Of a DNA stretch of 6,674 nucleotides, positions 1-6,395 are shown in pieces; within the stretch, counting starts at the first letter, position 1, and the number at the start of each line of letters is the position of its first letter. Location of the stretch: contig CAZVFU010000107.1 of the NCBI GenBank assembly GCA_964626595.1, positions 1-6,674 on the forward strand, in the 5' to 3' direction. The translations under genes and the position numbers were made by a program. This stretch comes from JAWLFI01 sp964626595 (GTDB lineage Bacteria; Bacteroidota; Bacteroidia; Chitinophagales; Saprospiraceae). The notes under the pieces are model-generated. The model was not told where the DNA came from. It searched no databases and saw only the letters and a program-made list of their open reading frames with translations.

Positions 1-23
1 TTTGATGGGTTCTTGATCTTTTG

Positions 24-49
24 TTACTTTTGGATTAAGCCAAAAGTAA
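24..49. repeat. Perfect 10-bp inverted repeat
   Basis: TTACTTTTGG (24-33) and CCAAAAGTAA (40-49) are exact reverse complements around a 6-nt loop, ATTAAG. Similar TTACTTTTGG/CCAAAAGTAA palindromes are, from memory, common between genes in Bacteroidota genomes; I could not check this. No U-run follows the stem on either strand, so it does not look like a classical intrinsic terminator. Confidence 0.75.
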
Positions 50-67
50 AAAGGAGTATGGGGGTGT

Positions 68-165
68 GGCTGTGCGAAGGCCCTGAAAAAAGGGCAATTA
101 AAGATCATGTCATTCACAGCCCGGCAATCCGTCCGCTATCTCGGCTGAGTCCGACTGCCGGCAGT
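68..165. repeat. Cluster of nested inverted repeats
   Basis: GGCTGTG (68-74) pairs with CACAGCC (115-121) and encloses a smaller hairpin, GCCCT (80-84) with AGGGC (91-95) around GAAAAA. CCGGCA (121-126) pairs with TGCCGG (156-161). The latter arm lies inside a 12-bp perfect palindrome, ACTGCCGGCAGT (154-165). The last two can form alternative structures, since they share bases. Whether this acts as RNA or only as DNA symmetry cannot be told from one copy. Confidence 0.55.
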
Positions 166-273
166 GTCCCTAATTTATCGATTGTCAACGAACAGCCTTT
201 TCGACGCGTCTTTCTCTTATGCACCTTTGCTAAAGCCTACGGTTTACTCTTTTGCCTAGCAATCTTACAACAA

Positions 274-310
274 CACGATTTTCGGGGATGGCCCAAAAAA
301 AGAAATCGTG
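274..310. repeat. 8-bp inverted repeat with 21-nt loop
   Basis: CACGATTT (274-281) and AAATCGTG (303-310) are exact reverse complements. Inside the loop, GGG (285-287) can pair with CCC (292-294). On the minus strand this lies about 130 nt past the stop of the helix-hairpin-helix gene, but no U-tract follows it, so calling it that gene's terminator is not justified. Confidence 0.5.
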
Positions 311-439
311 ATAGGAGTGGGGGTGTATCAAGCGAAGGACTTATATAAGGTTTTTTAAAACAGGGTGCCGAATACTAGAATTTCCACATTAGCAAGATTG
401 GATTAACAAACCGGAATTACTGATAAACAGCCTAAACTA

Positions 440-2527
440 TCAAAAGGTAAGCTTTATTTGAGTAGCGACTTCCGTTCGTGTATTTCCCTCGATTTCATTT
501 TGGCCTGAGCCAATACTCTCGGCCTGATTGATCCATGTGCGGGCAAAGCGAGCTTCCCAAAGTATGCCACGAGTCACTTTCCATCGGACATTTATATAGG
601 CCCGAACGCCCTGGTCAAAATAGGCCGGAATAGAAAAACTATATAGAAGGTTGTTTTCGAATGCATACAGCCTGGAATTAAAGTCCTCACTTCGGAATAT
701 AGCAAATCGGCTGGTAAATGAGACCGGGTACCGCATAGGTTTATATATCATGTCACCATACAGCAAATATCCATACGATGGAGGCTGATTCAATTGTTTG
801 GCTCTTAGCCATTCGCCTCGGTATCTGAGCTCAAGAGCTTTTGTCAATTTTTGACTGATATGCAGCCTCCACTGTTGACGCTCCAAAGGCAGCACTTCAG
901 CTGATCGGGCACCATCTAAGCGCTGGTTCAGAGATCTGGTTTTGCTCCGAACTTGCAAATAGGCAGTAAATTTTCTCTTTTTATAGTACTCCAGTCGCAG
1001 TAGGTACTCGTTTCCCCGAGAAGGCGCGTCGACATTAAATCGCAGCCAGGGGTGAGTCCAAACATCTGCATAGGCCGAAAGCCGGAATGGACCTTTAATG
1101 TTCCAATCCAGGCCCGCATAAAAACCATGCTCATTAAATGCTTGTTGGACTTCTCCAAATACATTGGCATTGAGACTGAAATACTTTGGAGAATAATAGC
1201 GGTGCATAAAACTCATCTGAACATTTCGTTGCGGCGACATCATGAGGCCATTTAAAGTCGCAATTCCAAAGCCATTCGTAGCTGTTTCCCCGAAAAAATG
1301 GTAATTGCGACCGATGTAAGTGTAATCCGCACTTACAAATTGATAGTGATCCGACTGTGGCACGAAGAAATTGTATAAGTCATCTCTGCGATTCAATGGC
1401 GCTGAAAATCGCTCGGAAAAGTAATTGACTCGAAATTGAATATTATGGGCATCATAGGCAATCCGCCCTCCAACAATTTCATCATTGAGCGCTCCTTTGC
1501 GGGCAATTTCAGTTTCCGTCCGATGCATTCCCATGTTGTTAATCGATGAAAATGCGACCAGATTGGGCTCTCCGGAGTCCAGGGTGTCCTGACCAAATAC
1601 AATGTTGCCGTCAATATTACGATTTGAGTAGAAAAAAAGCCCTGACCACTTCTCGCTAAGTGAAAAGTCAACTGCGCCTCCTCTCATAAAAGTATTTTCT
1701 GCCATGGAGGTGTGGGGGCGTATAGGGTATCCGCCACGTTTAATATTGTTTACGAAAGCCGTTTTTCCACCACCAAAACCGGAGTGGAGTATCAGACCTT
1801 GACCGAGACTAATATTGTAGTCCCCTATGGCTAATCGATTTACAGATTGAATGGGTTTTTCGACAAAGAGGTGCATGGCATGGTAGTCAAACCCGTTTGG
1901 ATTACTGCCCGAAAAGAAGGACTCTCCCGGATCTTTCTCTGCGACCACTCCAACTGAAAACTTTTTGGGAAGACGATATACAAACCGGGTAAAAAGTCTT
2001 CCCGGGGGGCCTTCAAAAGCTGGGCCCTGACCTTCTCCGCGATCTTTAAATCCCTTAGCGGGCTCCAGAATTCGATTGTAGCGCAGGTATAAAGTGGCCT
2101 GGGCTTCATCTAATAGCTGGGAGAGGGGCTGCTGCACCCAGGAAGGGGCTTTTCCCAAAGTGATAAAGGGCTCAAGTCTTTTAATAGTTCCGGGATCCAT
2201 GTGGGGAACAGCCTGTAGTTCATAAATATCAACTAAGGGCCCCATTTCCGATCTGTAGTTCATTAGGGCGTCAATCTGTAGAGGCGATAACAAAAATAAG
2301 TCCTGAAGAGCTGAGCGCGAGGCATCATTTATCGGAATGGGGTTTTCTAAAAAGTAAGCGAGCTGATCGTAAATGATATTTACGTCAATTTGATCGGGAG
2401 CATCTGACCGAATGGAGTAGAAATCCTCGATGTATTGCTTTACCTCTTCGGGAATCTGTTGCGCTTTTAGGCTCGATTCAAAAGAAAAAAGCAAAAGAAG
2501 TAAAGCTGGAAAAAATATGCGACGCAT
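440..2527 (-). CDS. Secreted helix-hairpin-helix protein with probable outer-membrane beta-barrel
   Basis: This protein of about 695 residues belongs to a group common in Bacteroidota: an N-terminal signal peptide, a ComEA-like helix-hairpin-helix (HhH) region, and a long C-terminal part that looks like beta strands. Its function has not been established to my knowledge. The ATG at 2527 starts a clear type I leader (MRRIFFP, then AlaLeu-rich core to about residue 15, cleavage after 'LKA' near residue 22). The HhH region spans about residues 65-123, with 'PINDASRSAL', a 'YRSEMGP' turn and 'IYELQAVPHMDPGTIKRLEPF', the spacing typical of tandem HhH units. The remainder is rich in alternating aromatic and polar residues and ends 'TQIKLTF'; the terminal Phe matches the outer-membrane barrel signature. 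The frame stays open upstream to a TTG at 2560, but that codon lies inside a -7 promoter motif, so the ATG is preferred. HhH usually binds DNA, so DNA handling at the cell surface is conceivable but unproven. Confidence 0.85.
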   Translation of the reverse strand: MRRIFFPALLLLLFSFESSLKAQQIPEEVKQYIEDFYSIRSDAPDQIDVNIIYDQLAYFLENPIPINDASRSALQDLFLLSPLQIDALMNYRSEMGPLVDIYELQAVPHMDPGTIKRLEPFITLGKAPSWVQQPLSQLLDEAQATLYLRYNRILEPAKGFKDRGEGQGPAFEGPPGRLFTRFVYRLPKKFSVGVVAEKDPGESFFSGSNPNGFDYHAMHLFVEKPIQSVNRLAIGDYNISLGQGLILHSGFGGGKTAFVNNIKRGGYPIRPHTSMAENTFMRGGAVDFSLSEKWSGLFFYSNRNIDGNIVFGQDTLDSGEPNLVAFSSINNMGMHRTETEIARKGALNDEIVGGRIAYDAHNIQFRVNYFSERFSAPLNRRDDLYNFFVPQSDHYQFVSADYTYIGRNYHFFGETATNGFGIATLNGLMMSPQRNVQMSFMHRYYSPKYFSLNANVFGEVQQAFNEHGFYAGLDWNIKGPFRLSAYADVWTHPWLRFNVDAPSRGNEYLLRLEYYKKRKFTAYLQVRSKTRSLNQRLDGARSAEVLPLERQQWRLHISQKLTKALELRYRGEWLRAKQLNQPPSYGYLLYGDMIYKPMRYPVSFTSRFAIFRSEDFNSRLYAFENNLLYSFSIPAYFDQGVRAYINVRWKVTRGILWEARFARTWINQAESIGSGQNEIEGNTRTEVATQIKLTF

Positions 2528-2557
2528 AATTTTTAGAATATAGTTCGCTTCGAATTT

Positions 2558-2565
2558 CAAATATA
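2558..2565 (-). promoter_or_regulatory. Candidate -7 element for the HhH gene
   Basis: Read on the minus strand this is TATATTTG, an exact match to the Bacteroidota sigma-ABfrA-type -7 consensus TAnnTTTG. It lies 30 nt ahead of the ATG at 2527, which would give a leader of roughly 20-25 nt. No TTG-type -33 element is evident at the usual distance upstream, so the call rests on the -7 match and its position. Confidence 0.5.
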
Positions 2566-2625
2566 AAGGAATTTTGAAGGGTTTGGGTGTTTTATGTCCT
2601 TCGCTATTTTTTTACCGTAGGAAAT

Positions 2626-2642
2626 AGCTCTAAAATAGAGCT
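2626..2642. promoter_or_regulatory. Perfect 7-bp inverted repeat in the divergent promoter region (possible operator)
   Basis: AGCTCTA (2626-2632) and TAGAGCT (2636-2642) are exact reverse complements around AAA. It sits between two divergent genes, and its right arm covers the place where a -33 element for cdaA would be expected relative to the -7 motif at 2659. That position suits a repressor or activator site. A short RNA hairpin is unlikely for the cdaA transcript, which would start downstream of it. No regulator is encoded in the window. Confidence 0.4.
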
Positions 2643-2658
2643 TGTGTAAAAACTTCAA

Positions 2659-2666
2659 TATCTTTG
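2659..2666 (+). promoter_or_regulatory. Candidate -7 element for cdaA
   Basis: TATCTTTG matches TAnnTTTG exactly. The nearest upstream TTG (2642-2644) is only 14 nt away, shorter than the usual spacing of about 17-23 nt, so the -33 part is weak. If used, transcription would begin near 2671-2673, leaving about 10 nt before the TTG start of cdaA and excluding the GGAGG at 2666-2670 from the message. Confidence 0.4.
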
Positions 2667-2670
2667 GAGG
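2666..2670 (+). promoter_or_regulatory. Shine-Dalgarno-like GGAGG before cdaA
   Basis: GGAGG is a strong match to the anti-Shine-Dalgarno sequence and is unusual here, since the other genes of the window have weak or no such sites. It is 12 nt from the TTG at 2683, longer than the ideal spacing of 5-9 nt. An in-frame ATC at 2677-2679 would be 6 nt away but would be a very rare start codon. It overlaps the last base of the candidate -7 element. Confidence 0.4.
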
Positions 2671-2682
2671 AAACAAATCGTC

Positions 2683-3480
2683 TTGACACCATTTCTTATT
2701 GACATCGGCTTTTTCAGTGTTCGAATTTGGGACGTCCTTGATATCCTGATTACGGGCTATGTCATATATCTCGTTTATCGTCTGCTGAGAGGAAGTATTG
2801 CCATGAATATTTTTATCGGCGTCGTTCTCCTTTATTTGATTTGGTGGTTAGTGAAAACACTGGAGATGGATCTGCTGGGTTTGATCTTAGGCCAGTTTGT
2901 TAGTATAGGTGTGATTGTCCTCATTATCATTTTTCAGCCGGAAGTGCGCCGGTTTTTGCTGCTTTTAGGCAATTCTACCTTAAAACGACGAAGCCGGGTC
3001 ATCGATCTTTTATTCCCATCAAATATTGAGGAAAAAACCTATAAACAAGCGGATGTGATAGCGCTAAAATCCGCTCTCGTCCGGATGGCTAAAAAGAAAA
3101 CCGGTGCCTTGATTGTTATTGCTGATGCGATGAACCTCCTGACTTTCTCTCAGTCTGGAACCAAAGTGGATGCTTCGATTTCTCAGTCTCTAATCGAGAG
3201 CATATTTCATAAGGAATCCCCCCTGCACGACGGAGCTGTTATTATTTCGGATGGTCGTATCAAGACCGCCTCCGCCATTATGCCCGTATCTGAAAATCCC
3301 GATTTACCGAAAAGTGTAGGCTTACGACACCGGGCTGGGGTAGGAGCAACCGAAGGAACGACAGCTGTAGCGTTTATTGTTTCAGAAGAGAATGGAAAAG
3401 TAAGTTATGCCCGGGAAGGCCGATTGGTACGCAACCTGAATGAAGAAGAACTCTATGAGGTCTTATCGCGTTACCTGTAA
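2683..3480 (+). CDS. cdaA: Diadenylate cyclase CdaA (membrane-bound)
   Basis: CdaA condenses two ATP into cyclic di-AMP, a second messenger that controls potassium and osmolyte transport and cell-wall balance. The 265-residue length is normal for the family. Three membrane helices are visible (about residues 16-35, 39-57 and 64-84), followed by the cytosolic DAC domain (about 100-265). It carries both signature motifs: DGA at 183-185 in 'LHDGAVIISDGR', and RHR at 215-217 in 'GLRHRAG'. These are the metal- and ATP-binding residues, so the enzyme looks active. The start is a TTG. The first in-frame ATG (2803) would remove the first membrane helix, and an in-frame stop lies at 2647, so the TTG is the best choice. 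In many Bacteroidota cdaA follows folP; here it is first in its run, with a divergent gene upstream and no CdaR/YbbR regulator nearby. It probably heads the operon with the following three genes. Confidence 0.95.
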   Translation: MTPFLIDIGFFSVRIWDVLDILITGYVIYLVYRLLRGSIAMNIFIGVVLLYLIWWLVKTLEMDLLGLILGQFVSIGVIVLIIIFQPEVRRFLLLLGNSTLKRRSRVIDLLFPSNIEEKTYKQADVIALKSALVRMAKKKTGALIVIADAMNLLTFSQSGTKVDASISQSLIESIFHKESPLHDGAVIISDGRIKTASAIMPVSENPDLPKSVGLRHRAGVGATEGTTAVAFIVSEENGKVSYAREGRLVRNLNEEELYEVLSRYL

Positions 3481-3531
3481 AATCGGAAGACGAAGCATTT
3501 TTATTATCTTCGCAATCCTCAAATAAATAGT

Positions 3532-4926
3532 ATGAAAGAAGTACAATCTTACATAGAAAAAAATAAAGACCGATTTCGCGACGAGTTGGTCGAATTTCTC
3601 AAAATTCCCAGTGTCAGCGCAGATCCTTCGCACAACGATGAAACTTTGCGAGCGGCTGAGTTTGTTCGGGATAAAATCCTCGATGCGGGCGCAGACCTGG
3701 CGAGAGTCGAGTCCACAGCCGGACACCCGATTGTCTATGGCGAGAAAATAGTGGGTGCGGATGCCCCCACGGTTCTCATTTACGGTCACTATGATGTTCA
3801 GCCCCCAGATCCCCTTGAATTATGGACTTCTCCGCCCTTCGAACCTGTCATTAAAGAAACCAAAATTCACCCCGATGGAGCCATATTTGCTCGCGGAGCT
3901 TGTGATGATAAGGGACAGGTGTTTATGCATATCAAAGCATTTGAAGCTATGCAGGCCACCGGAAAATTAAAGTGTAATATCAAATTCATGATCGAAGGGG
4001 AGGAGGAAGTCGGCTCATCCAACTTAGGCCCTTACATGAGAGAAAATAAAGAAAAGCTCAAAGCGGATGTGATTCTCGTATCGGATACAGCTATTATAGC
4101 GAATGACACGCCATCCATATCAGTGGGCCTTCGCGGTTTGAGTTATGTGCAAGTTAAGGTGACCGGACCCAATCGGGATTTGCACTCCGGAGTCTACGGC
4201 GGCGCTGTTGGCAACCCCATTAATGTCTTAGCCGACATGATCTCTTCTTTAATGGATGAGAATAAGCGGATAACCATACCGGGATTCTATGATGATGTGA
4301 TGGAATTGGAGGAAGAAGAGCGCAATAAAATCGCTCAAATTCCTTTTGATAAGCAAGCATATATGGATGATCTGGATATAGATGATGTTCAGGGTGAAAA
4401 AGGCTATTCCACCATTGAGCGCACCTCCATTCGACCTACCTTAGATGTCAATGGTATTTGGGGGGGATACACGGGCGAAGGTTCAAAGACCGTGCTTCCT
4501 TCTGAGGCCTTTGCAAAAATTAGTATGCGATTGGTTCCCAATCAAAATAGCGATAAAATAACAGAGTTGTTTAAGAATCACTTCATTTCGATAGCGCCGG
4601 ATAGCGTGAAGGTAGAAGTAGAGCCCCACCACGGTGGCGAGCCCGTATTACTTCCCACCGACAGTGAAGAGTATCAAGCTGCCCACAGGGCGATGGAAAC
4701 CACTTTTGGGAAAGCACCAATCCCTGAGCGCGGTGGCGGCAGTATACCAATCGTAGCTTTATTTGAGGATATTTTAGGGCTGAAGACGATTCTTATGGGA
4801 TTCGGGCTTGATTCGGACTCCATACATTCACCAAATGAGCATTTTGGTCTGTTCAATTTCTATAAAGGGATCGAAACCATCCCTCAATTTTTCCAAAACT
4901 ATTATGAAAGTAAAAACAAGTCGTAA
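3532..4926 (+). CDS. M20-family metallodipeptidase (carnosinase/CNDP2-like)
   Basis: A cytosolic two-zinc peptidase that should hydrolyse dipeptides or other short peptides; the exact substrate cannot be read from sequence. The 464 residues fit the M20 dipeptidase family. Expected metal ligands and catalytic residues are present: His86 and Asp88 in 'GHYDVQP', bridging Asp125 in 'RGACDDKGQ', general base Glu158 and ligand Glu159 in 'EGEEEVGS', Asp185 in 'VSDT', and His432 in 'IHSPNEHF'. The dimerisation/lid domain (about 200-320) includes His218 in 'DLHSGVYGG', which reaches the neighbouring subunit's active site in carnosinases, and 'RLVP' supplies Arg333. No signal peptide is seen. The gene starts 51 nt after cdaA; TATCTTCG (3505-3512), one mismatch from the -7 consensus, could be a weak internal promoter. 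The sequence before the ATG is AT-rich with no Shine-Dalgarno. Its stop overlaps the next start as TAATG, which points to translational coupling. Confidence 0.93.
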   Translation: MKEVQSYIEKNKDRFRDELVEFLKIPSVSADPSHNDETLRAAEFVRDKILDAGADLARVESTAGHPIVYGEKIVGADAPTVLIYGHYDVQPPDPLELWTSPPFEPVIKETKIHPDGAIFARGACDDKGQVFMHIKAFEAMQATGKLKCNIKFMIEGEEEVGSSNLGPYMRENKEKLKADVILVSDTAIIANDTPSISVGLRGLSYVQVKVTGPNRDLHSGVYGGAVGNPINVLADMISSLMDENKRITIPGFYDDVMELEEEERNKIAQIPFDKQAYMDDLDIDDVQGEKGYSTIERTSIRPTLDVNGIWGGYTGEGSKTVLPSEAFAKISMRLVPNQNSDKITELFKNHFISIAPDSVKVEVEPHHGGEPVLLPTDSEEYQAAHRAMETTFGKAPIPERGGGSIPIVALFEDILGLKTILMGFGLDSDSIHSPNEHFGLFNFYKGIETIPQFFQNYYESKNKS

Positions 4927-5579
4927 TGAAAACATTAATCACCTGTTGTTTAAGTATCTGTTTGTTAACCGGCCTCATGGCCCAAGATGATAAAATGAAA
5001 GATGTATCCTCCAGTCTCGGTCTACTTATCGGTAATAACATGAAAAGTCAGGGCTTTGAAGGCCTGGACGCCGAAGCTTTTGCAAAATCTATGCAAGATG
5101 CGCTCGGTCGCGAAGTTTCGGATCAGGAGTTGGCCGAAGCCAATGAAACGGTAAATACCTTTATGCAATCCAAACAAGAATCGAAGCACGAAGACAATAA
5201 GTTGGAGGGCGAAAAATTTCTGGCCGAGAATAAGAAGAGAGAGGAAGTGAAAGTCACAGAGAGTGGCCTTCAATATGAAATTCTCGAAAAAGGCGATGGC
5301 GCGATTCCAGGAGCAGAAGACAAAGTTAAAGTTCACTACCACGGCACACTGATCAATGGCGAGGTCTTTGACAGCAGTGTAGATCGTGGCGAACCCATTT
5401 CATTCCCGGTCAATGGCGTTATTCAAGGGTGGCAGGAAGCCTTACAAATGATGCCTGTGGGATCCAAATGGAAATTGTATATCCCCTACGATATTGCTTA
5501 CGGCTCACGTGGTGCGGGTAACTCCATAAAGCCGTACTCTACCCTGATTTTTGAGGTGACCTTATTGGATATTGAGTAA
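4926..5579 (+). CDS. Secreted FKBP-type peptidyl-prolyl cis-trans isomerase (FkpA/Mip-like)
   Basis: A folding catalyst that isomerises Xaa-Pro bonds in exported proteins. The 217-residue protein begins with a type I leader (residues 1-19, cleavage after 'GLMA', mature protein starting 'QDD'), so it should act in the periplasm. Cys7, Cys8 and Cys12 occur in the leader but do not form a proper lipobox near the cleavage site. Residues about 24-105 are the helical FKBP_N region, charged and partly coiled-coil-like, which usually mediates dimerisation. The catalytic FKBP fold covers about 108-217 and retains the FKBP12-type pocket: Tyr138 (VHYHG), Phe148 and Asp149 (VFDSS), Val165, Ile166 and Trp169 (VIQGW), Tyr192 (AYGSRGAG) and Phe209 (FEVTLL). 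Its ATG shares one base with the dipeptidase stop, and trmD follows after 3 nt. It resembles E. coli FkpA and Legionella Mip in layout, but orthology is not claimed. Confidence 0.93.
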   Translation: MKTLITCCLSICLLTGLMAQDDKMKDVSSSLGLLIGNNMKSQGFEGLDAEAFAKSMQDALGREVSDQELAEANETVNTFMQSKQESKHEDNKLEGEKFLAENKKREEVKVTESGLQYEILEKGDGAIPGAEDKVKVHYHGTLINGEVFDSSVDRGEPISFPVNGVIQGWQEALQMMPVGSKWKLYIPYDIAYGSRGAGNSIKPYSTLIFEVTLLDIE

Positions 5580-5582
5580 AGG

Positions 5583-6260
5583 ATGCGCATTGACGTCATA
5601 GCGGTCATTCCCGAGCTGCTCGAGGGGCCATTTAGTCATAGTATTCTCAAGCGAGCCCAAAAACGGGGGCTCCTAGAGGTCCATGTCCATGATCTTCGAG
5701 CGTTCGGGCTGGGAAAGCACCAGCAAATTGACGATTATGCCTATGGCGGGGAAGCCGGAATGGTCATGAAACCCGAGCCGGTCTTTGACTGCGTCGAGTC
5801 CCTGAAGTCTCAGCGTGACTACGACGAAATCATTTTTATGACGCCGGATGGACGTCGCTACAATCAACCTTTAGCGAATCGCCTCTCCCTGCATCAAAAT
5901 CTGATTTTGCTATGTGGTCATTATAAAGGCCTTGACGAACGCGTTCGCGAACACCTCATCACCATGGAAATCTCCATCGGCGATTATGTCCTTTCGGGAG
6001 GCGAGCTGGCGGCTGCCGTGGTGGTCGATAGTATTGGTCGGTTGATTCCGGGTGTACTGAATGATGAGACCTCCGCGCTGACTGATTCCTTTCAAGATGA
6101 TTTATTAGCTCCGCCGGTCTATACTCGTCCCGCGGAGTTCCGGGGCTGGAAGGTCCCCGACATTTTGCGTTCCGGCGACTTTCCAAAGATTGAAAAATGG
6201 CGGGAGGATCAGGCCTTTAAGCGCACCCGGGAGCGAAGACCCGATTTGTTGGAAGATTGA
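5583..6260 (+). CDS. trmD: tRNA (guanine-37-N1)-methyltransferase TrmD
   Basis: TrmD uses S-adenosylmethionine to methylate N1 of G37 next to the anticodon, which prevents +1 frameshifting; it is usually essential. At 225 residues it is slightly shorter than E. coli TrmD because of a short C-terminus, normal for Bacteroidota. Visible are the knot-forming SPOUT region with 'DDYAYGGEAGMVMKPEP' (50-66), 'CGHYKGLDERV' (111-121), and 'SIGDYVLSGGELAA' (131-144). Arg153 in 'GRLIPGVL' and Asp168 in 'LTDSF' match the catalytic Arg and Asp of the family, and the C-terminal tRNA-binding part ends 'RTRERRPDLLED'. AAAGG just before the ATG overlaps the end of the FKBP gene. The usual partners rpsP, rimM and rplS are not next to it; it is instead the last gene of the cdaA run. 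Confidence 0.97.
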   Translation: MRIDVIAVIPELLEGPFSHSILKRAQKRGLLEVHVHDLRAFGLGKHQQIDDYAYGGEAGMVMKPEPVFDCVESLKSQRDYDEIIFMTPDGRRYNQPLANRLSLHQNLILLCGHYKGLDERVREHLITMEISIGDYVLSGGELAAAVVVDSIGRLIPGVLNDETSALTDSFQDDLLAPPVYTRPAEFRGWKVPDILRSGDFPKIEKWREDQAFKRTRERRPDLLED

Positions 6261-6274
6261 TATTTTTCTTTTTT

Positions 6275-6395
6275 GGGTGTATCCCCCGAGGCGCCTTCGG
6301 CGCTCGGGGGTCGGGCTATTCAGGGGTTCCGTCCTCGAGGGGCTGCGCCACCTCGGGACCGCTTCGCGCCCTTACTATCCCTTACACGGGGGGGC
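6275..6395. repeat. GC-rich palindromic unit (REP-like intergenic element)
   Basis: Starting 14 nt after trmD, this block changes abruptly from AT-rich to GC-rich. A strong hairpin is formed by CCCCCGAG (6283-6290) and CTCGGGGG (6303-6310), with CGCC/GGCG (6292-6295/6299-6302) continuing the stem around TTC and one bulged G. A second is CGAGG (6336-6340) with CCTCG (6351-6355), enclosing GGC/GCC. It continues through 'CTTACTATCCCTTACACGGG' and ends in a run of seven G (6388-6394). The order of a hairpin, 'TCGGGCT', a second hairpin, 'ACCGCTTCGC' and 'CCCTTACTATCCCTTAC' is one I associate from memory with dispersed intergenic repeats of Bacteroidota. The T-run lies before the first hairpin rather than after it, so it is not a normal plus-strand terminator. 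An 81-codon open frame running through it (6190-6435) is not credible as a gene. Confidence 0.65.

Larger units (their letters stand above)
52..338 (+). repeat. Imperfect direct repeat pair (52-80 and 313-338)
   Basis: The left copy reads AGGAGT, AT, GGGGGTGT, six bases, GCGAAGG (52-80). The right copy reads AGGAGT, GGGGGTGT, five bases, GCGAAGG (313-338). The three blocks match exactly, in the same order and with nearly equal spacing, about 260 bp apart. The pair brackets most of the symmetric elements of the left flank and could mark the ends of a repeat unit or a duplication of one. The function is unknown. Confidence 0.6.
1..439. other. Gene-free, hairpin-rich flank
   Basis: No protein-coding gene is convincing here. 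One open frame of 111 codons (13-348, plus) exists, but both its ends lie in repeats, it has no recognisable domain, and its composition (many Arg, Cys and Phe in scattered order) looks like translated structured DNA. What the stretch does contain is symmetry: perfect inverted repeats at 24-49, 68-121 (7-bp arms), 80-95, 121-161 (6-bp arms) and 274-310, a 12-bp palindrome at 154-165, a 10-bp palindrome CTTATATAAG at 340-349, and an imperfect direct repeat at 52-80 and 313-338. It lies just downstream of the minus-strand gene ending at 440. No hairpin followed by a U-tract was found for that gene. A dispersed intergenic repeat or a structured RNA are both possible. Confidence 0.6.

Noticed and set aside
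13..348. 111-codon open frame on the plus strand
   Set aside because: It begins inside an inverted repeat and ends beyond a direct repeat, has no domain, signal or ribosome-binding site that I can recognise, and reads like translated structured DNA.
3505..3512. Internal promoter ahead of the dipeptidase (TATCTTCG)
   Set aside because: One mismatch to TAnnTTTG and no -33 partner; too weak to list as a separate feature.
3463..3789. 108-codon minus-strand frame across the cdaA/dipeptidase junction
   Set aside because: It is antisense to two well-supported genes and shows no domain; most likely a shadow frame.
5022..5342. 106-codon minus-strand frame antisense to the FKBP gene
   Set aside because: Its Phe-rich sequence is the mirror of Glu/Lys codons in the FKBP N-terminal region; no independent support.
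6283..6310. Intrinsic terminator for the trmD operon
   Set aside because: The hairpin is strong, but the T-run (6263-6274) lies before it and no U-tract follows the stem on either strand.
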